Below are positions 54,731 to 62,179 of a DNA stretch of 64,000 nucleotides, one piece after another. Below the pieces are notes generated by a model. That model did not search any database. It had not been told where the DNA came from and was given only the letters and a program-made list of their open reading frames with translations. Both the position numbers and the translations under genes were made by a program. This stretch comes from Azorinus chamasolen (taxonomy: Eukaryota; Mollusca; Bivalvia; Cardiida; Solecurtidae): contig OY755237.1 in assembly GCA_963576725.1 (NCBI GenBank), positions 66,498,269 through 66,562,268 of the forward strand, given 5' to 3'. Positions within the stretch are counted from its first letter, which is position 1, and every line of letters starts with the position of its first letter.

Positions 54731-55091
54731 CAGTGCTCCCTCTCTACAACGACACCCTTTGGGATACGAAGATTGTATGTGTTGTTCAGAGGGAGTTGTT
54801 ATAGGGAGGGAAAATCAAACATAATTAGCTTGTTTGCAGATCCCCAGATAAGGTGTATTTCGAGAACTAAAACCGTTATGCCTCCATCAAACCCTATGTT
54901 GTGACCACTCTTTAGAATCGTCACAAAGTGACGATTCTAAAGAGTGGTCACAACATAGGGTTTGATGGAGGCATAAAGAAAATACGATGGACAAAGTTGT
55001 TTCTGTAGCCTTGTTGTTTCGGAAACAGTGACATGCGTTGTTGTAAGGAGGGAATCGTTATTGAGAGGGTCGTTGTAGGGAGGGAGCACTG
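54731..55091 (+). mobile_element. TA-flanked element with ends CAGTGCTCCCTCTCTACAAC
   Basis: Inverted ends (right end GTCGTTGTAGGGAGGGAGCACTG in mirror order), TA on both sides (54729-54730, 55092-55093). It contains a family I-like insert. Confidence 0.8.
54837..54990 (+). mobile_element. Family I-like insert with a perfect 97-bp palindrome
   Basis: It starts near CAGATCCCCAGATAAGG. The palindrome at 54878-54974 has 47-bp arms identical base for base and a loop of AAA; the inner stem GACCACTCTTTAGAATCGTC is shared with 12129-12296. Confidence 0.8.
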
Positions 55092-55269
55092 TAATGCAAA
55101 AAGCTCCTAAAGGAACTTTTTGCATTACTTTTGACCTGTATTAAGCTACCACCTGTCTAACTGTCCCATAATTAGACATATTTTTATGGTCGCTTAAGAC
55201 ATGGTTTACTGTAGATATTATTGGAGCATTGACTTTTTGCATGATTTTCCTAGTATAAGACTGCAACAG

Positions 55270-55385
55270 ACGATGACGCGAATAAAGGCTGTAGGTAGTT
55301 TAATTTAACACGGAAGCCGTGCAGAAGTTTCTGTGGGAGTGTTCTGAAACACTTTGGTCCTGCACTGAACTACCACTTGCCTTAA
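55270..55385 (+). mobile_element. Family D fragment
   Basis: It has GGTAGTTTAATTTAACACGG, a decayed centre, and CACTGAACTACCACTTGCC. Confidence 0.5.
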
Positions 55386-55637
55386 CCCTTACTCCATAAA
55401 TACAGTAAAACCTCACAAAACATACGTATCTATCAGTTACAGAATTACATGTTGAATATTCATGTAAAGATTGGCATCATAAATAATTACATGTACATGT
55501 AGTTGAATTATTAAAATGATATATGGACACAGGGTTTTTGGTATTGGTAGAATCTGCAGAATAAGATCTATTATACATGTAATTTCTACTGTTTTTGCAA
55601 AGACGTGTAAAAGCGTTTATATGAAGGAAAGGATTAA
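55383..55637 (+). mobile_element. Family A1 with deleted core
   Basis: It is TTAA-bounded (right end GGATTAA). An extra CAGTAAAACCTCAC end near 55403 suggests a C-type insertion relic. Of the core only CTACTGTTTTTGC remains. Confidence 0.6.
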
Positions 55638-55721
55638 GACTGGGAATTAGACTCATTCCAAAAATTATTAATGACTACCCAAATCACTCTCCAAACGTTT
55701 TGCGAATTAATATAAAATAAT

Positions 55722-55745
55722 GGGGGGGGGGGGGGGGGGGGGGGG
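55722..55745. repeat. Poly-G tract (24 G)
   Basis: Uninterrupted G run; potential G-quadruplex and a likely length-unstable site. Confidence 0.95.
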
Positions 55746-55792
55746 AACGACACATTGAACCACTACATGACCCTTTATTGTTTCATTTAACG

Positions 55793-56027
55793 TTTAACCA
55801 ATTGCCTAATGAATATTAATGCGACATGAATATTTATAAGCTTTACGTTGTATTTTGTAATGGCAGTTTTTGGCCATGACAGAAACAGTAGAAATCAGAT
55901 CTATATAATTTCATCAGCAAATTTAACAGAGCAGACCCGGAAACGACGGCTCCTATACGATGCGTTTCATTTGGGTCTACTCTGTCTGTAAAGGAATCAA
56001 AAGGGATCTCTATCAAGTAAAGTGTGA
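55793..56027 (+). mobile_element. Family A1 MITE
   Basis: It has TTAACCAATTGCC, the arm, and a core with decayed centre (GGCTCCTATACGATGC). Confidence 0.65.
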
Positions 56028-56044
56028 AGTAAATATGTCACCCT

Positions 56045-56327
56045 TGAGGCCTTTCTACGCCATTGCAAACAGAGTAGACCAAGATCAGACGGCTCCTTCA
56101 GTAGTCTGCTCTGTTTGAATACAAAATGACTGTAAAATGTCACTTTTTGAAACCATTGTGATAAATGGAGTTTTTCCTCCATAGGAGCCAATGCTCTATT
56201 TATCACAGTAGTTTCAAAATTATATGATTCTAAAATTTACCTTTTTGCTAGTAAATACTCCTTTTTTGTAGATTTATTGAAAGATGATGGGTCTAAAAAT
56301 AACCTATGGAGGGAATGGGTCTAAAGA
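56045..56327 (-). mobile_element. Family A1 fragment fused to a diverged B
   Basis: The A1 half-core (GCAAACAGAGTAGACC to CTGCTCTGTTTG) is followed by B (palindrome about 56147-56216, centre TCCTCCATAGGAGC), ending GAATGGGTTAA. Confidence 0.6.
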
Positions 56328-56600
56328 ATGGGTTAACGAGTTCGGCGGAAAGCGACTGACAGTACAATTACTCGCTGCTTTGAGCGAGTCTTTGATTACC
56401 AGTTTAAACAGTTTGGATACAGGTGTGACGCCGTGTAATTCTGTGTCTGATCAGGATCCAAACTGTTTGACATACAACTTACATTTTAGAGAAGAATTCG
56501 AAGGAAAGTCCAGTCTGACACTTAAAGGAGACGACAATGTGTGCAGACGAAAATTATTTGGCGCCAAAAGGTATACATGTCATTCATCAAACAGTCGCTA
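56324..56600 (+). mobile_element. Family F MITE, diverged
   Basis: It starts at the shared TTAA. Palindrome arms AAACAGTTTGGATACAGG and GGATCCAAACTGTTTG at 56406-56470. The right arm has GGAGACGAC and GTGCAGACGA. Confidence 0.6.
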
Positions 56601-56952
56601 TAGAGAGGTTCTGTTGTACTCCGTGTAAAAGCATTACAAGTGAAAATATTCAGCACATAAGCATTGATAGGAATTGCATTTAAACCGTTTTGTTTTGACC
56701 GTATTTGTAACACATTTAATTGATGGAAAAGACACAGAAATGGAACACTGTTTCACAATGGTTCACTCCGTTCATTTTCAATATAGAAGTTTTATTAGGT
56801 AATGTACACTAATCAGTGTATAAATTAACCCTGTGTATGTCAAGTACATTGTACATTGTACTCTACATCTCCAAGATACTTTTCTCTTTTCATTATCACT
56901 CGTTTGTCTTTCTTACAAAAATAGTGTCCAGCAGCCTTGGGTCATATGAGGA

Positions 56953-57177
56953 CAACCCTTTATTGAATGAATAAGCATGCAAGATTTAATGACGTTAGGA
57001 ATATTAACTGACTGAAATAAAAACATATGACATCTCAACAACGAAATATTTGGCCGTGGAAGAAATTCATAAGCAAACAGGACAGATCCTGATCAGGCAG
57101 TTCTAACAGAAATTGTCTTATATAGGTCTGCGCCGGTTGAAAACACGTTGAAATGTGTTTCTCTTAATTAAAGGGTT
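56953..57177 (+). mobile_element. Family A1, degenerate
   Basis: AACCCTTTATTGAATG arm, core remnants GCAAACAGGACAGATCCTG, end AATTAAAGGG. Confidence 0.5.
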
Positions 57178-57226
57178 CGCATGTAATAAGTTACTTGAAT
57201 CACATCGCCACGTACATTTTAAGTTG

Positions 57227-57619
57227 TTAACCCTTTGAATGTGGGATACACATGTACTGGCATTGGCAAACAGTGTTAACCCAGATGAGCACTCTGATCA
57301 GGGTATGTACTGTTTTCTAGCAAGTTTAAGCCTTTCATACTGAATAGATTAACCCTTTCGCTGCCAAAGTCTGTCGTCTGCTAACTTTGTCGTCTGCTAC
57401 AAATTTTCATTCTTTTGATTTTCTTCATTTTTGTTTCAAAAACATAGTAACAGTAACAAACAGTTTGGATCCTGATGAGACGCCGAGTTACTCGGCGTCT
57501 CATCTGGATCCAAACTGTTTGCATAGGTAATCACAGATCCGGCATTGGCAGCGAAAGGGTTAAACACATACATGTATAATGGGCTATTCCACTCTGAAAG
57601 TCAGCGTTGAAAGGGTTAA
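57227..57619 (+). mobile_element. Family G MITE interrupted by F
   Basis: TTAA-bounded. G left part (GAATGTGGGATACACATG, core without centre) and right arm (GGGCTATTCCACTCTG, GAAAGGGTTAA) flank F. Confidence 0.75.
57349..57563 (+). mobile_element. Family F MITE, complete, nested in G
   Basis: TTAA-bounded with inverted ends TTAACCCTTTCGCTGCCAA and TTGGCAGCGAAAGGGTTAA. The 65-bp palindrome at 57457-57521 has the centre GCCGAGTTACTCGGC. The left arm has two TCGTCTGCT motifs. Best reference copy of F. Confidence 0.9.
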
Positions 57620-57654
57620 AAAAGTTTCCGCACCCGTATGTTGCACCGGTACAC

Positions 57655-57893
57655 TTTATCACTTTACTCCGTAAATATTCATGTCAGAAATATGAATACT
57701 AATTAGATTTTTTTATAATTACAAATGTACATACGATGTTTTCGCTACGACAGAAATTGTATAACCATATTTATATCATTTCATAAGCATACAGAGCAGA
57801 TCCTGATCAGACGGCTCCTAGAGGAGCCGTCTGATCTGGGTCTGCTCTGTTTGCAATGGCGTAGAAAGGTGTATATATGGAGTAAAGGGTTAA
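57655..57893 (+). mobile_element. Family A1 MITE abutting the stop codon of paralog 4
   Basis: Palindrome at about 57786-57856, centre GGCTCCTAGAGGAGCC. The TTAA end (57890-57893) is six bases from the stop codon of the gene at 57900. Confidence 0.8.
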
Positions 57894-57899
57894 CGAATA

Positions 57900-58694
57900 T
57901 TACTTGTCAGTCCGTGTCTTTGCAGAGAGCTGTTTGGCGAATCTTCTTGTAACATTCTCCACCATTTGAGACTGGGACCTGTCTGCTAGACACCCACTGT
58001 ATCTGAGACTTGGTGTCAGACTCAGTGTGTTCTGATGACCTGAGTGATCGCATGCTTCATTCACGTGTTCTGGTTTCATAGCCGCTTCCATTTTATCTGT
58101 TGAACATGTATCTACGCTTTCGAATTCATCCGAACTGCTGTCCGACCCAATTGTTATTGCTATTTTTGCTGAGTTTTCAGATTTCTTAACGAGTTTCCTG
58201 TGCACGTCCTTTCTACCTGGAGAAAATGTTTTCTTTCCGGAATCACCTCCATGGCGAAATTGTGTGGCTACAGCAGGCGAGATTTGTACAGAGTTTTTCC
58301 TTAAACTAGCATTGATATAGTCTTTGCCACTCGTAAGTTGATCAGTTCCATGTGTACCTTTGAAATGTGTTTCCAAATTACCCGTTGAAGCACTTTTCCG
58401 TAAATGTGCCAACTCGCTGATGATTTCAAGCTTGTCCGAGTTTAACTTTACCATCGTCTTGTAAAGTTTCTGGTCAAGTTCGCTCTTCTTTTTGTCCAGT
58501 CTGTGTTCTGACCATTCATTCGACTTCTCGCATATCGATGCCGATGTTGTTTTCCCGACAGAGGTCATGGGCATCAGCAGTGATTCCTTCATCATTCGTC
58601 TCTCTTTCTCTTTACTAAACTCGGTATCATGTGTGTGTTTCACTTTCGCACTTTGAACAGCTCTAGTTCTAGTCTCTGCGCTTCTGTTTTTCAT
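57900..58694 (-). CDS. Orphan helical/basic protein, paralog 4 (264 aa, intronless)
   Basis: Unrecognised protein. The longest frame begins at GTG (58748) right after a stop codon; the first in-frame ATG is at 58694 (MKNRSAETRTRAVQ) with A at -3. Residues 56-95 are the shared segment (N59, E63, L73, D74, K76, K83, E94, L95), followed by HLRKSASTGN. Both the segment and the LDKKK inside it also resemble paralog 2. The middle is Ser/Lys-rich; an acidic patch (GSDSSSDEFESVD) follows. The C-terminus has ENVTRRFAKQL (246-256), then SAKTRTDK. No signal peptide or membrane segment. An A1 MITE starts six bases beyond the stop, so the 3' UTR and polyadenylation signal must lie in or beyond it. Confidence 0.75.
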   Translation of the reverse strand: MKNRSAETRTRAVQSAKVKHTHDTEFSKEKERRMMKESLLMPMTSVGKTTSASICEKSNEWSEHRLDKKKSELDQKLYKTMVKLNSDKLEIISELAHLRKSASTGNLETHFKGTHGTDQLTSGKDYINASLRKNSVQISPAVATQFRHGGDSGKKTFSPGRKDVHRKLVKKSENSAKIAITIGSDSSSDEFESVDTCSTDKMEAAMKPEHVNEACDHSGHQNTLSLTPSLRYSGCLADRSQSQMVENVTRRFAKQLSAKTRTDK

Positions 58695-58731
58695 GTTCGC
58701 TTGTTGAGGTAGTTTACCCAGTGTGTATGGC

Positions 58732-58761
58732 TTATAATGCTCGATCACTTGGTGGTTTCAT
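58732..58761 (-). promoter_or_regulatory. Candidate upstream ORF before paralog 4
   Basis: A nine-codon ORF (ATG at 58761, TAA at 58732-58734), out of frame, lies 37 bp before the chosen ATG. It would lie in the leader if transcription starts above 58761. Confidence 0.3.
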
Positions 58762-58952
58762 TTTTAAGTAGCGCGTTATCTCCTCATCAGACACGGGGAT
58801 AGCTTGTTTGGGTTGTAGGTTGACAATAAATTATGTATCATGTGTTGACAATATCACAGCGATTACCGTTTCACCTACGCTCATTTCAAGTGTCGGATAT
58901 ATTTTAACCTTTTCGCAGCCAAAATATTCAAAACGACTTATCTTGTTCTTTA

Positions 58953-59195
58953 TAACCTTTTCCATCGTATAAACGTTTTGACGTCTTTGCAAACAGAGTA
59001 GACCTATATCAGACGGCTCCTGTAGGATCCGTCTGATCAGGATTTGCTCTGTTTGCTTATGTCATTTAAAAAATCTGCTCTTACATTTTTTGTGTAAGCC
59101 AAACATACCTTTGAAAAATTTACATTATAAAACTCAAGTTACTGAATATACATGAAATGACCAATTCACATATAAATATTCATAGGGGTATAGTA
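58953..59195 (-). mobile_element. Family A1 MITE
   Basis: Core at about 58988-59060 with centre GGCTCCTGTAGGATCC; arms present, ends diverged. An F-like start (TTAACCTTTTCGCAGCC) precedes it at 58904. Confidence 0.7.
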
Positions 59196-59256
59196 TAATG
59201 CAACCAATTATTCTCTATTTGGCAAGTGTGTATAATACAGACCAACAGAAGAACTA

Positions 59257-59459
59257 CAGTAAAACCTCTCTATAACGGCCACTAAATGTGTTAATTAGTT
59301 GGAATTTAGGGCAGGTGACTGCTTAAAGCAAGGTGAAAGTATAACAGAACGCTCCTATAGGAGCGTTCTGTTTTACTTTCACCTTGCTCTAAGCAGCCAC
59401 CTGCCTTTAACACAAAATACTTGATGTAATTTAGTGGCCGTTATAGAGAGGATTTACTG
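59257..59459 (+). mobile_element. Family E MITE, complete
   Basis: TA-flanked (59255-59256, 59460-59461). Palindrome about 59311-59404, centre CGCTCCTATAGGAGCG. Ends CAGTAAAACCTCTCTATAAC and mirror. Confidence 0.9.
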
Positions 59460-59564
59460 TACAGTTCAACAGAAGAACAAGTGTGTATAATACAGTTCAA
59501 CTAGATTCAAATCAAATGAATCCTCTGATCAGATTCGTTAATATTTCAAATAATTAACTCTTTG

Positions 59565-59670
59565 CAGAGCTACAGATAAAGGTGCGTACCCCAAATACTA
59601 AAATCCGCATTTTCTCCACTCTTTAGAATCGTCTCGAAGTATAGCGTTTAGTGGAGATATAAAGGAGCCA
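59565..59670 (+). mobile_element. Family I fragment
   Basis: CAGAGCTACAGATAAAGG end and CCACTCTTTAGAATCGTCTC stem; the right half is decayed. Confidence 0.6.
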
Positions 59671-59789
59671 ATCTTGAAAATGTTTAAATACGCGTCTTAT
59701 CTGGACCTCTGTCCATTAAAGCCATTCAAATGAAATTACCAATACGATGTCACTCTAACTCTTCACTGTCATTGTCGATGTTGTCGTCA

Positions 59790-59976
59790 TCTTTGTTAAT
59801 AATGTGGGTCCAGATGAGACACTGGGCAACTCGGTGTAGCACTGGGATCCAATCCTTTTGATACTGTTATCACATCTGTTGAAACAAAAAAGCAAAATAT
59901 CGATACACCATGGAGTAGAAATTCATGCAGACAACATTTTTAGCATACGACAATGCTTGGGAGCAGCGAAAGCGTT
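59790..59976 (-). mobile_element. Family F, diverged
   Basis: GGGTCCAGATGAGACACTGG core remnant; right arm with GCAGACAAC and end GCAGCGAAAGCGTTAA. Confidence 0.6.
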
Positions 59977-60115
59977 AAGTGGAAAGTAGATTTAGGATGC
60001 TAATATCGGTTTTGGATTAGGGGTGATAAATCTACTGAAGGACTCCCCTGCTTACTTCTGTTTCGGCATCTCGCCCTGTGGGGTAGAGATACAGAACAAA
60101 ACAACTTCGTGTTGA

Positions 60116-60332
60116 TTAACCCTTTATCTGGTAGAGACGATTGTTCACGCGTTCCCAAACAGGGCAGACCCAAATCAGACGGCTTCTTTAGGAGTTGTCT
60201 GATCAGGTTCTGCTGTTTGCTTATGAAATAAAAATGGATCTGATGTTATAGCTTCGTGTGTTCATATGTCAATACTTAATGTACTTAATGGTCATTATTT
60301 CATTATTTCTTACGGGAATATTCATCGGTTAA
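60116..60332 (-). mobile_element. Family A1 MITE
   Basis: TTAA-bounded. Core CCAAACAGGGCAGACCC with centre GGCTTCTTTAGGAGTT. Confidence 0.75.
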
Positions 60333-60689
60333 ATAAATAATCTGTGTTGAGATAGAAACACAATAGGCAGGCTTGCTTCGTTTACATCCTATTTGTTTCG
60401 TTTCTGTTATGAGTACAATATTCATGCACAAGTACATATTTACATATAAAATATGTTTAAACTAAAGAATATACGTTGTGATCGTTAGCATTTACTACTA
60501 GTTTATAGCCATTTAATATTTCTGGCATTCAAACATGTGACAAACCAGATAACCATGGCAACTGAACATGGTATGCACTATGTAAAGTAGTGTACTAAAT
60601 ACAGTTATGTTTGTGACTAGCATAACATACTAAAGGATTGACCAGACCCTGTGTTTAAAGAGTCATTTACAATAGATGCAGTAAATGAA

Positions 60690-60850
60690 TAAGCACCAGT
60701 GTCTTTAGAAGTATGGTGCGTAATGCAGAACTAAAGTAATGCAGAAAGCTCATATGAGAGTTTTCTTCATTATCAACGTCAAGTTACCATCGGCTTGAAA
60801 GACCCAGAAATAGACTTATTTTGAGTGTCCGTTGTATTAGGTTTGACTGT
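60690..60850 (+). mobile_element. Family D, degenerate
   Basis: AAAGTAATGCAGAAAGCTCA, decayed right arm, end TTAGGTTTGACTG followed by TA. Confidence 0.55.
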
Positions 60851-61170
60851 AAGCATATTTCATTAAAGAGTAATCCCGTGGTCGTCAAAGGCAGCTGACA
60901 CCTGTCCGTTTCTACGTTGATTGTTTTAATATGCTGTAGATAATTGCACCTCTTGTGGTTTTACATGCACTTAAGTAAACACTTTTATTAGTCTATGTAT
61001 GGTGTACCTTATAAAAGATTTTTAAGAATAAATCAATCAATGTAGTGTCTGTCTCGTGCTGAATGTAGATTTTCCTTTCATGTGTTACTTGTTTTCACAA
61101 CAATAACATGAAACAGTTTTGATTCTAATGAGATGTTTAGTCAGTCGGTGTCTCCTCTAGATCCGCAGTT

Positions 61171-61422
61171 TTAACCCTTTACTCCATAAATAATCAGGTA
61201 AGAAATAATGACGTCATGGATATTAATTAGATTAATTGTTATATAAGCACACGGGCACAGGAATGATTTTTTTGACATGCAGAAACTGTAGAATTTTATC
61301 AATATTATATCGTAAGCAAACAGAGCAGACCCTGGTCAGACGGCTCCTATAGGAGCCGTCTGATCTGGGTCTACTCTGTTTGCAAATGCGTGAAAATGCG
61401 TTTATATGAAGAAACGGGTTAA
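61171..61422 (+). mobile_element. Family A1 MITE, complete
   Basis: TTAA-bounded. The palindrome at 61316-61383 has the centre GGCTCCTATAGGAGCC. Good reference copy. Confidence 0.9.
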
Positions 61423-61629
61423 ACAGTTATCAACGACATCACCGCTATCATGTAAGTGGCTAATAAAATCAATGATTAATGGCAATCGCCCATGGATATT
61501 TTCATTTGTTTATAAATACTATTCGATAGGGTATTTACTGCTCATAACATGTAGTTCTTTTTATTAAGAGTAAAAATGTCACTCACACAGACGGATTTAC
61601 CGTAAAATTTACAGTGCATTGTGGATATA

Positions 61630-61848
61630 TAAATCCTTTACCTGATAATGAAGCCTTTTGGCGCATTTGCAAACAGGGTGGACCCAGACCAGAGGCCCCT
61701 ATAGAAACCATCTGATCAGGGTATGTTCTGTTTTCTAACGGAATGATATACATCTTATAACATTTTTCTGCCATTCGTGTGTTTTGTGTCATTATAAAAT
61801 CCATCTAATTAATATTCATGATGTCATTATTTCTTACATAGGTTACGT
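61630..61848 (-). mobile_element. Family A1, diverged
   Basis: Core GCAAACAGGGTGGACCC, centre GCCCCTATAGAAACC; arm with AATTAATATTCATGATGTCA. Confidence 0.65.
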
Positions 61849-62179
61849 TTAAAGCACGCAAAAAATTTCCTTGACGCACAGGTACAGGCTTCTAAAATCC
61901 AATCATCCCAGAAAACTCTCGGACATACTTTATAATCATAACAACCGTGTCTGCGTCTTTTGGTATTAATTAATCGACATTCGGTCGTAATACGTATCAA
62001 TCTCAAACTGATCCATATGCCATGGGTGTAGTATACCAGTATCAGCACTTGTACAGTTTTGCAGTATAAGCCGGCTTTTATGGCGAAGACTACGGATATC
62101 AGGGTTTCGAGTTTGATCTCCACAGTGGACGGGTATATTTTCTCTCAGAGAAGATTTAAATTACCAAACGTTACACCTA

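Larger units (their letters stand above)
54645..55211 (+). mobile_element. Family D interrupted by a TA element
   Basis: Ends CAGTAGAATTTGTG and GGTTTACTG, TA-flanked. The left arm (GGCAAAAGTA) and the rest (ATGCAAAAAGCTCC) are separated by the element at 54731. Confidence 0.75.
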
